Positions 13,332-22,039 of a DNA stretch of 53,085 nucleotides are shown here, one piece after another. Numbering within the stretch: position 1 is the stretch's first letter; the number at the start of each line of letters is the position of its first letter. The stretch spans positions 1-53,085 of IMG/VR virus record IMGVR_UViG_3300036790_000232. The stretch is one strand, 5' to 3'. A model generated the notes under the pieces. It was not told the DNA's origin. It saw nothing but the letters and a program-made list of their open reading frames with translations, and made no database searches. This DNA comes from a virus. Position numbers and translations under genes: made by a program.

Positions 13332-14954
13332 CGCGACGATCATCCGTATCCGTGCCCGCTTCACCGCGGGGATCGTGAGCGCGAGCTTGACCGCGCCCGC
13401 CGCTGCGTAGGCGGCGTCCACGTGGCCCTCGTGCTTGCGGGTGAACCGCCAGCCGTCGCCGCTGCTGAGCTTGCTGGCGGCGCGGACGTGAGCGTCTAGC
13501 AGCGGGTCCGCGGGGTGCACGACGCGCAGCGCGCGGGCCAGGTCGGCCAGTTCCTGGCATGCCTCGGTGACCCTGGCGCCCGTGATGGCGCCGTCCTCGG
13601 GCACGTCGCCGGGCTCCCGCTTGCCGCCAGGCCGCCTGTTGTACCGCAGGGCGAGCGGCCGCAGGGTGGTGGCGATGCCCGCGGCGGGCCCGGACGGGTA
13701 CCAGCCGAACGCCGCGGGCTTGATCTCGGCGAGCAGCGCGGGCAGTTCGGCGCGCACGGCGTCGGTGCTGTCCCATGCGGCGGCGATCTCGACGCGCGGC
13801 CTGCCGTCGGCGAGGGTGGCGGAGACGGCGAGGGTGGCGTGCTTCCCGTCCGGCGCGACGTCGAGGCACGCGGCGATGCGCCCGCGGTGGGCGTCCATGG
13901 TGCCGGCGGGGTCGGCGCAGTTGTCCCATGAGGCGTGGTCGATGGCGGCGTCGAGGTTGGCGACACGCTGGCAGAGCACTTCCGTCCTGAATATCTCGGG
14001 CGGGTCCTCGCCGAGCGATGACCGGACCGCGGCTTCGCCGATGCCGTCGGCGTAGCCGAGGGCGGGGTTGGCCTGCGCCCAGGCTTCCTCGTCGTCCAGC
14101 TCGCAGCCGTCGGGGGCGCTGTACTCGATGAGGCAGAGCGCGGGGTTGGTGCCGGCCCGCCCGGCGGCCTGGAGCTGGTTGAGGACGACAGAGGTGTCGT
14201 CGCCGGCGTTGGACATCGCCCAGAGCTGGCCGTTGCGGCGGGCCATGGTGGTCTTGGACAGTGACCCCCAGGCCTTCCAGTCCTTCTGGGTGCGCAGCTC
14301 GTCGATGTTGACTTCGTCGTTGCTGCCGCCGCGGCCGGCCTTGTCGTTGGTGGCCTTGATGGCGTAGCACCCGGTTCCTGCCCAGAACATCTCGTCGCCG
14401 TTGACGTTCCGGACGTCAATCCACTCTTCTTGCAGGTCGGGGCAGGCGTGGATGGTTTCCTGGCACATCTGCCACTGCTTGCGGGCGAGGGAGAGATCCT
14501 GGGCGGCGCCGACGATGTCACGGGCGCCGTCCATGTACATGCGCCAGAGGGTGACGATCCGCTTGAGGTGGCTCTTGCCGTTCTGGCGGGCGACGATGAT
14601 CAGGACGGTGCGGAAGCGGTAGCTGCCGTCGGGGTTGAGCTCGAGCGCGTGGATGACGGCCCATCGCTGCCAGGGCAGGAGGGGCTGGCCGATCATCTCG
14701 GCGAAGTCGATGACCTCGTAGCCGCGGGTGGTCTTGCGGTTGAGCGGCCGCAGCGGCCTGGTCCACAGGCGCGGCTCGGTGCGCCCTAGGAGCTTGCGGC
14801 CGGGCCCGCGCCTGGCGGGGTCCTGCGGGCTGCCGGGCTTGTGGTCGGGGCAGCGCTTGCGGCCGGGGGCGGCGAGCTTGCGGCAGCCGGCGAAGCTGCA
14901 GCGCTTACGCGCTGCGCGCGTCGCGGAGCTTCGCGAGTCCGTTTGGCTTGGCAT
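13266..14954 (-). CDS. Terminase large subunit
   Basis: 562 residues, the motor and nuclease that fills the capsid with DNA. The ATPase domain shows Walker A VARQNGKS (121-128) and Walker B EVNIDE (about 214-219). The nuclease domain starts near CLDVAPDG (about residue 367). Residues 19-38 add a small zinc-type motif (CSFAGC...CPDH) before the ATPase, an extra N-terminal part. ATG 14954 overlaps the small-subunit gene by 50 bases. The gene is on the minus strand, opposite to all other virion genes, and converges with the zinc-ribbon gene. Confidence 0.9.
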   Translation of the reverse strand: MPSQTDSRSSATRAARKRCSFAGCRKLAAPGRKRCPDHKPGSPQDPARRGPGRKLLGRTEPRLWTRPLRPLNRKTTRGYEVIDFAEMIGQPLLPWQRWAVIHALELNPDGSYRFRTVLIIVARQNGKSHLKRIVTLWRMYMDGARDIVGAAQDLSLARKQWQMCQETIHACPDLQEEWIDVRNVNGDEMFWAGTGCYAIKATNDKAGRGGSNDEVNIDELRTQKDWKAWGSLSKTTMARRNGQLWAMSNAGDDTSVVLNQLQAAGRAGTNPALCLIEYSAPDGCELDDEEAWAQANPALGYADGIGEAAVRSSLGEDPPEIFRTEVLCQRVANLDAAIDHASWDNCADPAGTMDAHRGRIAACLDVAPDGKHATLAVSATLADGRPRVEIAAAWDSTDAVRAELPALLAEIKPAAFGWYPSGPAAGIATTLRPLALRYNRRPGGKREPGDVPEDGAITGARVTEACQELADLARALRVVHPADPLLDAHVRAASKLSSGDGWRFTRKHEGHVDAAYAAAGAVKLALTIPAVKRARIRMIVALRLLRCRVKQLEGRVVADALP

Positions 14955-15216
14955 CGGCAGGCTTGGTCTTCTTCATGGCGGCGCGCGCCGCGGGCGTCGC
15001 GCCGAGCTCGGCGAGGACCTTGAGCAGCTCGGGGCCTAGCCACCTGATGGCGGCGGCGTAGGCCTTGCCGGGCGGGGCCTCGTCGATGGTGCGGGCGTAC
15101 TGGAGTGCGAGCTTGGCGGCCGCGGCGTCCTGGCCGTCGGGGTCGAGCTTGAGGACGGCGACCGTCTGGCTGACGGCGGGCCAGAGCTGCTGGCTCACCT
15201 CTCGCAGCACCGTCAT
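14905..15216 (-). CDS. Terminase small subunit
   Basis: 103 residues from ATG 15216, which has GGAG six bases upstream; ATG 15228 would add four residues but lacks a ribosome binding site. The helical core (DGQDAAAAKLALQYARTIDEA... AIRWLGPELLKVLAELG) resembles small terminase proteins of actinophages. It would recognise phage DNA and load the large subunit. It is the first gene of a two-gene minus-strand operon. Confidence 0.7.
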   Translation of the reverse strand: MTVLREVSQQLWPAVSQTVAVLKLDPDGQDAAAAKLALQYARTIDEAPPGKAYAAAIRWLGPELLKVLAELGATPAARAAMKKTKPADAKPNGLAKLRDARSA

Positions 15217-15257
15217 TGTCGGCTCCATATAAAAACTCGCGCGTCACGTGCGTCTCT

Positions 15258-15286
15258 ATTGTGGACTTCCTCCAATCGAATGTTAA
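15258..15286 (-). promoter_or_regulatory. Candidate promoter of the terminase operon
   Basis: On the minus strand TTAACA (15281-15286) is followed after 17 bases by CACAAT (15258-15263). Both match sigma-70-type boxes at about 4-5 of 6 positions with ideal spacing, and transcription would start about 30 bases before the small-subunit gene. On the plus strand TAACCT (15284-15289) could serve as a divergent -10 box. Confidence 0.4.
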
Positions 15287-15296
15287 CCTGTGCGTG

Positions 15297-15359
15297 TCAC
15301 GAGAGCCGGGAGCGGTGAGATTGCCCCTGGCTCTTTCGTGACGCCCGCTCCCGGTTCTC
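15297..15359 (+). promoter_or_regulatory. Two competing hairpins before the head gene operon
   Basis: Hairpin 1 pairs 15297-15307 (TCACGAGAGCC) with 15329-15341. Hairpin 2 pairs 15301-15314 with 15346-15359, 14 bases with one G-T pair. They share 15301-15307, so only one can form at a time. This is the logic of an attenuator or translation switch; it lies directly upstream of the first gene of the plus-strand structural operon. Confidence 0.55.
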
Positions 15360-15377
15360 CCTTGAGGGGAGGGCCGC

Positions 15378-15620
15378 ATGGCCGCAGTCACCGTGCCGTC
15401 GGGCCGCTCCCTCATCGGCAAGATCGCCGCGACCCTGTCGGCCCGCTCCCGTGCGCGCACCGGCCGCCCGAGCAAGGCGGCCGCTTTCCTCGCTGATCAC
15501 ACGGGGACGATCGTGGCGCTGGGCTTCGCGGACTCTGCGGCGTGGCACGCGGGCACGACGTGGGGCCTGGTCGCTACGGCCGCCTGCGTCCTGGTCGCCG
15601 AGTTCAAGGTCAGAGGCTGA
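15378..15620 (+). CDS. Small membrane protein, first gene of head operon
   Basis: 80 residues, ATG 15378 after GAGGGGAGGGCC. The N-terminal 35 residues are basic; residues of about 42-76 are hydrophobic (TIVALGFADSAAWHAGTTWGLVATAACVLVAEF), giving one or two membrane spans. Small membrane proteins at this spot are known in Streptomyces phages but their role is unclear. Confidence 0.6.
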   Translation: MAAVTVPSGRSLIGKIAATLSARSRARTGRPSKAAAFLADHTGTIVALGFADSAAWHAGTTWGLVATAACVLVAEFKVRG

Positions 15621-15621
15621 C

Positions 15622-15843
15622 GTGGACTTGCCAGAGATCACCGAGGTCAAGCGGCTGACGCTCCGCCCTGGCGACTCGGTCATCGTGCGCCTTGAGTACG
15701 ACCCGTCGATGGACGAGGTCGACGGGATCCAGGCGGGCGTACTGAGTGCCCTGGGCCGGCTGGACTACGTGCCGCCGGTGCTGGTGCTCGGTCCCCGCAT
15801 GGACATCGAGGTCATCGGGCCGCCTGACGCGGACACCACCTGA
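15622..15843 (+). CDS. Hypothetical small beta-rich protein
   Basis: 73 residues from GTG 15622. LRPGDSVIVRLEYD is a beta motif. Its stop overlaps the portal start in a TGATG junction. Function unknown; it may be a head accessory protein. Confidence 0.6.
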   Translation: MDLPEITEVKRLTLRPGDSVIVRLEYDPSMDEVDGIQAGVLSALGRLDYVPPVLVLGPRMDIEVIGPPDADTT

Positions 15844-17264
15844 TGGGCTCGCTGCTGGGCCAGCTGCTCGCCCCGCGCAACGCCGCGAGCCCCGGCCCGC
15901 CGGTGCCGGGCGGGTCCGGCGGCATGGTGATGCCGGGCAGCAGCACGGGCGCGTCCCCTGACCTGACGCTGATCAAGGCGTACAAAATGAACGGCACGGT
16001 CTTCGCGAACGTCTCGCTGCTGGCGTCGAGCGTGGCCGCGCAGAAGTGGGCGCTGTACCGCTCGGCCGCCCCGTCGAGCAGGTACACCACGAGCGACCAG
16101 GGCAGCGACCAGCGGCAGCAGGTAGCGGTGCACGCGGCGCTGAACGTGCTGGAGAACCCGGCGAGCATCCTCGTTCCGTCCGGCCGCCGGTGGCCGATCT
16201 GGGACCGCTTCGGCCTCTTCGAGATCTCGCAGATCTACCTTGAGCAGACCGGCAAGTCGCACTGGGTCATCGACAACGCCGAGCGGTCCTCGCCCATCCC
16301 GCTGGGCCTGTGGCCGGTTCGCCCGGACCGGATGACGCCGGTCCCGGACAAGGAGCGCTACCTGGCGGGCTGGCTGTACAAGAGCCCGGACGGCCGCGAG
16401 GTAATCCCGCTTTACCCCGATGAAGTAATTTTTAACAGGTATCCCGACCCGGAAGATCCCTATGGCGGGGCGGGTCCTATCCGCTCGGTGATAACGGATA
16501 TCCAGGCGGCCGATTACGCGGCCGAGTGGAACAAGAATTACTTTATCAATAGCGCTGAGCCGGGCGGCGTCATCCAGGTTGACCATGAATTGCAGGAGAA
16601 CGAGTTCGATGAGCTGGTCGACCGCTGGCGGGAGACGCACCGGGGCGTTGCCAGGGCGCACCGCATCGCCGTGCTTGAGGCCGGGCAGACGTGGGTGGCG
16701 AACAACCACAGCGCCCGCGACATGGACTTCGCGAACCTCCGCTCGGTGAGCCGGGACATTATCCGCGAGGGCCTCGGCATGCACAAGGTAATGACCGGAG
16801 TAACGGACGATGTAAATAGGGCTAATGCGCAAACTGGGGAAGAAGTTTTCTCTTCCTGGAAAGTCGCGCCGCGCCTTGCCCGCTGGCGCAACGTGCTGAA
16901 TTCCCAGTTCCTTCCGCTGTTCGGCGCGACCGCTGTTGGCAATGAATTCGACTTCAATTACCCCACGCCCCAAAACAGGGAACAGGATAACGCGGAGCTG
17001 ATGGCGAAGGTGAACGCGGCGGGCATCCTGGTGCGCGCGGGCTTCGAGCGGCACGCGGTGCTGGCGGCGGTGGGCCTGCCTGACATGGAGACGTCGGTCG
17101 TGCAGTCGCCGATGCCGGCGCTGCCGCCGGGGTGGATGCCGGGGAGCGCGGGCGGCCAGCCGGCCGCGGCGCCGGACGACGACGCGGTATCGGCGGCCTT
17201 CCGCAACGCGGGCTGGGACCCGCGGGCGATGGCCGCTTACAACCAGCTGACGGGAGTGCGATGA
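15843..17264 (+). CDS. Portal protein (HK97 family)
   Basis: 473 residues from ATG 15843. Segments typical of HK97-type portals are present: an N-terminal VFANVSLLASSVAAQKWALYR, the LGLWPVRPDRMTPVPD wing, EVIFNRYPDPEDPYGG and REGLGMHKVMTGVTDDVNRANAQ. The portal forms the 12-fold ring at the capsid vertex, the docking site for the terminase and tail. The GC-rich tail after about residue 410 is variable. Bases 16400-16960 show more AT-ending codons than the flanks, which may indicate recombination in this stretch. The next gene overlaps by 4 bases. Confidence 0.9.
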   Translation: MGSLLGQLLAPRNAASPGPPVPGGSGGMVMPGSSTGASPDLTLIKAYKMNGTVFANVSLLASSVAAQKWALYRSAAPSSRYTTSDQGSDQRQQVAVHAALNVLENPASILVPSGRRWPIWDRFGLFEISQIYLEQTGKSHWVIDNAERSSPIPLGLWPVRPDRMTPVPDKERYLAGWLYKSPDGREVIPLYPDEVIFNRYPDPEDPYGGAGPIRSVITDIQAADYAAEWNKNYFINSAEPGGVIQVDHELQENEFDELVDRWRETHRGVARAHRIAVLEAGQTWVANNHSARDMDFANLRSVSRDIIREGLGMHKVMTGVTDDVNRANAQTGEEVFSSWKVAPRLARWRNVLNSQFLPLFGATAVGNEFDFNYPTPQNREQDNAELMAKVNAAGILVRAGFERHAVLAAVGLPDMETSVVQSPMPALPPGWMPGSAGGQPAAAPDDDAVSAAFRNAGWDPRAMAAYNQLTGVR

Positions 17265-18562
17265 GCACGAAGACGTACCCGCTGAAGTGCGCGGTCCGCG
17301 CCCAGGACGGCGGCGTGACCCGCGTGGACGTGTACGACGACATAGGGCCGGGCGGGTGGTTCAGCGAGGGCCTGACCGCGAAGGACTTCACGGCGCGGAT
17401 GGCCGGGATCGCGGGCCCGGTGGAGTGCCACGTCAACTCGGGTGGCGGCGACGTGTTCGACGGGATCGCGATCGCGAACGCGCTGCGCGCCCACAAGGGC
17501 GGCGTGACCGTAGTCGTGGACGGCCTGGCCGCGTCGATCGCGTCGGTGATCGCGCAGGCGGGCGGCACGCGGGTCATGCAGGCCAACAGCATGATGATGA
17601 TCCACGACGCGTTCGGCATGACGATGGGCAATGCCGCGGAGATGCGGCAGATGGCCGACACCCTGGACAAGGTCAGCGACAACATCGCCGACGTGTACGC
17701 GACCCGGTCGGGCACGGGTGACGCGGCGAGCTGGCGGGACACGATGCGCGGCGAGGCCTGGTACACGGCCGGCGAGGCGGTGACGGCGGGCCTGGCTGAC
17801 CGGGTCGGCGAGGGCCCGGCGTCGCTGCCGGCGGGGCTGGACGTGGCGGCGTTCACCGCGGTGCCGGGGCGGATCGCGGCGGCGCTGCGCACGATGCCGC
17901 GGGCGTCGGCCCCGGCCCCGGTGCAGGGAGCGGCGGGCGACGAGACGCCGGTGTGCCAGACGTGCACCGGGCGCGGCACCGTGGCGCACCCGAAGACGGG
18001 GCAGAACACGCTGCAGTGCCCCGGCTGCAAGGGGACCGGCCTGTACGACCCGGACGCCGGCAATGACACGGGCGCCCCGGCCGCACGGCACGCAAGGCGG
18101 GTGCTCGGCCTGGAGTCGATGCCGGTCGCCGACAAGGCGCTCGCCGTGCACCACACGGCGACCGAGGACAGCGCGTGGAACGGCCCCGCCGCGGTGGCCG
18201 CGATGCCGAACGACGACACGGTGCTCGAGTACTGCTTCGCCTGGCAGGACAGCGAGGCGGCGTCGGTGCCGCACCGCGAGGGCGACGACGACGCCGACGA
18301 CCAGAAGGGGAACTACAAGTTCCCCCACCACGAGCACAAGGGCGGCGCGGCGAACGTGAACGCCTGCAGCAACGGGCTGGCCCGCCTGTCCGGCGCGAGT
18401 ATCCCGGACGCGGACAGGGCCGGGGTTGAGGCGCACCTGCGCGCCCACCTGAAGGACGCCGGGCACGGCGACGACGACGCGGACGATCACGCGCACAGCG
18501 GCATCTCCGGGGCGGACGCCCTGGAGCAGATCAGATCAGCTCTGAAGGGAGCGCGCGCATGA
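17261..18562 (+). CDS. ClpP-type head maturation protease with C-terminal extension
   Basis: 433 residues from ATG 17261. Residues 1-190 are a Clp/S49-like protease: NSGGGD (59-64), catalytic Ser92 in DGLAASIAS and His115 in MMIHDAF. It would trim the capsid protein prodomain. Residues of about 228-255 hold a DnaJ-like zinc motif (CQTCTGRG...CPGCKGTG). Residues of about 290-410 form another domain with PHHEHKGGAANVNACSNGLARL and IPDADRAGVEAHLRAHLKDAG, known as a C-terminal part of some phage proteases. The protein is almost twice the usual length of the enzyme alone. It overlaps the capsid gene by 4 bases. Confidence 0.85.
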   Translation: MSTKTYPLKCAVRAQDGGVTRVDVYDDIGPGGWFSEGLTAKDFTARMAGIAGPVECHVNSGGGDVFDGIAIANALRAHKGGVTVVVDGLAASIASVIAQAGGTRVMQANSMMMIHDAFGMTMGNAAEMRQMADTLDKVSDNIADVYATRSGTGDAASWRDTMRGEAWYTAGEAVTAGLADRVGEGPASLPAGLDVAAFTAVPGRIAAALRTMPRASAPAPVQGAAGDETPVCQTCTGRGTVAHPKTGQNTLQCPGCKGTGLYDPDAGNDTGAPAARHARRVLGLESMPVADKALAVHHTATEDSAWNGPAAVAAMPNDDTVLEYCFAWQDSEAASVPHREGDDDADDQKGNYKFPHHEHKGGAANVNACSNGLARLSGASIPDADRAGVEAHLRAHLKDAGHGDDDADDHAHSGISGADALEQIRSALKGARA

Positions 18563-20058
18563 AGGGTCAGGTGGCGATCCCTGAAAGCTCAGAGGAGCTT
18601 GAGGAGCTGCTTCACGACGACAGCCGGATGGGCGACGTGGCAGGCAGCCCCGAGCTGCTAGCGGAGTTCACCCAGAAGTACCAGGGCGCGTGGAAGGCGA
18701 AGAACGCCGCCGCGATCCGCGAGTACGAGGAGAAGCGGCAGGTTGACCTGCAAGCCTTCATGAAGGAGCAGGTCGACAAGCACGGTGCGCGCGCCCCGGA
18801 GGGCTGGCAGCCCGGCGCGGCGGCGGCGGCCGGCGGCCCGCGGCGCCAGAAGGCACTCGGCCGCTCGCGGCTGCGGAACGCTGCGGCGCAGTTCGAGCGG
18901 CACCACCTGTTCAGCGAGCGGGCGATCGGGGCCGAGCTGGAGGACGCCGAGTACGGCGACAGCCTGCGGCAGTTCATCTGGGCGACGCTGAAGGGTGAGG
19001 CGGTCGCAGCCCGCGACGGCAACAGCGAGCTCGCCGCGAAGCTGCTGGCGCTCAAGGGCAGCATCGCGAAGACGCTGACGATCCGCAACGCGGGCATGTC
19101 CGAGCGGATCCCGGCCGAGGGCGGCTTCCTGGTCCCGGAGACGCTCAGGTCCGAGCTTCTCGCGCTGATGCTGGAAGAGTCGGTGATCAGCGACCAGGTG
19201 ACCACGATCCCGATGGACAGCCTGCGGGTGCCGCTGCCGACGATCGACGACACGACCCACGTGGGCAGTGTCTTCGGCGGCGTGTCGGGCGCGTGGACGG
19301 CTGAGGGCGCGGCACTGGACGAGAGCGAGCCGAAGTTCAGCCGGCTTGTCCTGATCGCGAACAAGCTCACTGCGTACACCGAGATCCCGAACGAGCTTTT
19401 GCAGGACAGCATCACGGCGATGGACGTGTGGTTCAACACGTTCTTCCCGCAGGCGCTGGCCTTCTTCCGTGACCTGGCGTTCATCGCGGGCAACGGCGTC
19501 GACCAGCCGCTCGGCCTGGTCAACGCTCCCGGCGCGGTCACAGTGACGGGCACCAGCGGGCACCACATCAAGTTCGCGAACGTGGTATCGATGTTCTCCC
19601 GGATGTGGCCGGGCTCGCTGAAGAACGCCGTGTGGCTGGCCGCGCCGGACACGCTGCCGGAGCTGGCGCAGATGGCGGTGTCCGAGGACGGCTCCGGTAC
19701 GACTGTGGCGCCGCCCGTGTTCCTGCCGGGCATGTCGGCGCTGAACGCGCCGGGCGAGTACGACGGCCGGTCGTTCACCCTGATGGGCCTCCCCGGGATC
19801 GTCAGTGAGAAGGTGCCGGCGCTTGCCGGGTCGGTGCCGGGCTCGCTCATGCTCGTCGACCTGAGCAAGTACCTCGTCGGCGACCGGCAGGCAATGCAGA
19901 TCGCGTCTTCGGCCGAGTACAAGTTCGGTAACGACAAGGTCGCCTACCGCGTCATCGAGCGCCTCGACGGCCGCCCGTGGGTCCAGTCGCCGATCACCCC
20001 GGCGAACGGGTCGGCGAACACCCTGTCCCCGTACGTCCTGCTGAACACCACGGCCTGA
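18559..20058 (+). CDS. Major capsid protein 1 (HK97 fold, with delta domain)
   Basis: 499 residues from ATG 18559. Residues 1-180 are charged and coiled, corresponding to the scaffolding delta domain that the protease would remove. The HK97 coat starts near 187-193 (EGGFLVP) and continues with TEIPNELLQDS and FIAGNGVDQPLGLVN; the C-terminal YRVIERLDGRPW is typical. It builds the icosahedral shell. A shorter paralogue follows immediately, coupled by TGATG. Confidence 0.9.
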   Translation: MKGQVAIPESSEELEELLHDDSRMGDVAGSPELLAEFTQKYQGAWKAKNAAAIREYEEKRQVDLQAFMKEQVDKHGARAPEGWQPGAAAAAGGPRRQKALGRSRLRNAAAQFERHHLFSERAIGAELEDAEYGDSLRQFIWATLKGEAVAARDGNSELAAKLLALKGSIAKTLTIRNAGMSERIPAEGGFLVPETLRSELLALMLEESVISDQVTTIPMDSLRVPLPTIDDTTHVGSVFGGVSGAWTAEGAALDESEPKFSRLVLIANKLTAYTEIPNELLQDSITAMDVWFNTFFPQALAFFRDLAFIAGNGVDQPLGLVNAPGAVTVTGTSGHHIKFANVVSMFSRMWPGSLKNAVWLAAPDTLPELAQMAVSEDGSGTTVAPPVFLPGMSALNAPGEYDGRSFTLMGLPGIVSEKVPALAGSVPGSLMLVDLSKYLVGDRQAMQIASSAEYKFGNDKVAYRVIERLDGRPWVQSPITPANGSANTLSPYVLLNTTA

Positions 20059-21170
20059 TGGATTACCGGACCTCGCCGCACTACAGGGCGGACGCGCCGG
20101 GCGCGCGGCTGGATGACCAGCCGTGGGCCCGGTCGTGGCCTGCCTTCCTCGCCGCGGTGTCCGGCGACGCGTCGGCGCGGCGGTTCATCATGAATGCCTG
20201 GACGGAGCGCGTGCCGAGCGAGGGCGGGTTCCTCGTACCGGAGAGCCTCCGTGCCCAGGTGATGAGCTACGTCACCCCGGCGGTAGTGCGGCCGCGGGCG
20301 ATGGTGCTGCCGATGGGCACGCTCCGCATGGGCGTGCCGTACGTCGACAACCCGTCGCAGGCGAACGGCAAGCAGGCGCTCGGCGGCCTGACGTTCAGCT
20401 TCACCGGGGACGGCGACGAGATCCCGAGCAGCACGCCGGGGCTCGGCCGTGCGCTGCTCGAGGCGCAGAAGCTGGCGGCCCTGGTCGGCATCCCGTCCGA
20501 GCTCGAAAGCGACGCCGCGGGCGCGCTGGGCGACTTCATCGCCCGGGTGATCGCCATCGGCTACGGCTGGGCGGAGGACGACTACTTCATCGCGGGCACC
20601 GGCGTGGGCCAGCCTCAGGGCATCCTGTCGGCCCCGTGCGCGGTGACGGTGGCGCGGGCGGGCAACTCGGCCCCGTACGTCGTGGCCGCCGACGTCGCGG
20701 GCATGCTCAGCAGCTTGCACCCGGCGTCGCTGGCGGCGGGCCTGATGCCGGGCATCACGGATGTCGGGTGGCTGGTCTCGGCGTCGCTGCTCGGCGCGTG
20801 GCTGCAGATGTACCTGGGGATCGGAACGCCGGCGGACACCGCGGTGGCGCTGCCGTCCTGGCTGTCGCTCGGTGACGGGCACCAGGTCGCCCCGTCGATC
20901 CTGGGCCTGCCCGCGTTCGTGACCGATCACCAGCCCGCCGCGGGGCAGCCCGGAGACCTCGCGCTCGCCGATCTCCGCAACTACCTGATCGGCGACCGGA
21001 TGGAGCTCACGATCGAGCGGTCGGCGGCCGGGTCCGGGTTCCCCGCGGACATCATCAACTACCGGGTCAAGGCAAGAATCGACGGCCGGTACTGGGCTCC
21101 CGGGCCCGCGACGACAGAGGCCGCGGAGACCGTCTCCCCGGTCGTCATTCTCGGCGCCGCTGCGGCGTAG
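20058..21170 (+). CDS. Second HK97-fold capsid protein, no delta domain
   Basis: 370 residues from ATG 20058. It can be matched along its length to the capsid protein upstream: EGGFLVPESLRAQVM (55-69), VGIPSELESDA, FIAGTGVGQPQGIL and YRVKARIDGRYW all have counterparts. The N-terminus before EGGFLVP is only 54 residues, so the delta domain is missing. It may be a minor shell protein for vertices (as T4 gp24 is to gp23) or an alternative capsid. The genes are translationally coupled, suggesting both are made together. Confidence 0.8.
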   Translation: MDYRTSPHYRADAPGARLDDQPWARSWPAFLAAVSGDASARRFIMNAWTERVPSEGGFLVPESLRAQVMSYVTPAVVRPRAMVLPMGTLRMGVPYVDNPSQANGKQALGGLTFSFTGDGDEIPSSTPGLGRALLEAQKLAALVGIPSELESDAAGALGDFIARVIAIGYGWAEDDYFIAGTGVGQPQGILSAPCAVTVARAGNSAPYVVAADVAGMLSSLHPASLAAGLMPGITDVGWLVSASLLGAWLQMYLGIGTPADTAVALPSWLSLGDGHQVAPSILGLPAFVTDHQPAAGQPGDLALADLRNYLIGDRMELTIERSAAGSGFPADIINYRVKARIDGRYWAPGPATTEAAETVSPVVILGAAAA

Positions 21171-21182
21171 GAGGAGAAGCAA

Positions 21183-21695
21183 ATGGCTGGCATCGAGAGG
21201 CTGGGACTTGACTTCGACCTGTCCCAGGGCTGGACCCCGCAGGACTTCCACAGCGCCGGGATCACCGGCGCGTGGGTGTCGCTGAAGGCGGCGGAGGGCG
21301 TGTGGTTCGTCGTCCAGTTCAAGGCGGGCACCAGCGGCGACAACGCGACGCTGACGCTGCAGGAGGCGAAGTCCGCCGCGGGCGGCAGCGCGCAGAACCT
21401 GGCGGTGATCGATCACTACTGGGTGAAGAAGAACGCGACGCCGACTAGCGACCTGACCGGCGCTGAGGTCTGGACCGAGGTGACGCAGTCCGCGGCGGCG
21501 ACGGTGCTGGCGACGGCCGCCGATTACGAGATGCTCGCGATCCCGGTGCTGAACGAGGACCTGGACGCGGGCTTCTCCTACGTGAACCTGTCGGCGGGGA
21601 CGACTGCGGCGGCGCAGATCGCGGGCTCGCTCGCGCTGCTGCAGGGGCTGGCCGTGCAGCGCAGCCCGGACAGCCTGGTGGCACCGGGCGCCTGA
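21183..21695 (+). CDS. Putative head decoration protein
   Basis: 170 residues, ATG 21183 after GGAGGAGAAGCAA. The protein looks beta-rich (WVSLKAAEGVWFVVQFKAGTSGDNATLTLQEAKSA). A gene of this type follows the capsid gene in many siphophages and often encodes a decoration protein or a related virion protein. The assignment rests on position. Confidence 0.55.
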   Translation: MAGIERLGLDFDLSQGWTPQDFHSAGITGAWVSLKAAEGVWFVVQFKAGTSGDNATLTLQEAKSAAGGSAQNLAVIDHYWVKKNATPTSDLTGAEVWTEVTQSAAATVLATAADYEMLAIPVLNEDLDAGFSYVNLSAGTTAAAQIAGSLALLQGLAVQRSPDSLVAPGA

Positions 21696-22039
21696 TGACT
21701 GAGGGCCGGTGGCGGTGCGGTGCGTGCGGGAGCCCGTGGGCTCCCGGTGCGCCGTGCTGCCCGTCGTGCCGCTCGACGGAGCACACGGAGGAGGACGGGA
21801 TGCCGAAGATCAACAGGTTCGGCCGCGTGTCGTACGAGGACGCGGCGGCCCCTGCCGTCGCTGACGTGGTTGCCGACGTGCCGGAGGCTGCCCCGGTGGC
21901 TCCCGTTGCTGACGTCCCGGTTCCTGCCGCTGAGCCCGTTCCCGTCGTCCCTGAGCCGGACCCTGCCCCGCCCGTGCCCGCTCCGCCGGCGCGTACCCCG
22001 CCGCGTCGTGCTGCCCCTCCGGGGGCTGCTGGTGGCTGA
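21695..22039 (+). CDS. Zinc-ribbon protein with proline-rich tail
   Basis: 114 residues from ATG 21695. Residues 8-25 carry two CxxC pairs (CGAC and CPSC), a zinc ribbon; residues 50-114 are a Pro/Ala/Val tail. An internal ATG 21800 with GGAGGACGGG could give a tail-only form. Function unknown. Confidence 0.55.
   Translation: MTEGRWRCGACGSPWAPGAPCCPSCRSTEHTEEDGMPKINRFGRVSYEDAAAPAVADVVADVPEAAPVAPVADVPVPAAEPVPVVPEPDPAPPVPAPPARTPPRRAAPPGAAGG

Noticed and set aside
19944-21416. Long minus-strand open frame opposite the second capsid gene
   Set aside because: Shadow of a clear HK97-fold gene; composition is Arg/Gly-rich and there is no ribosome binding site.
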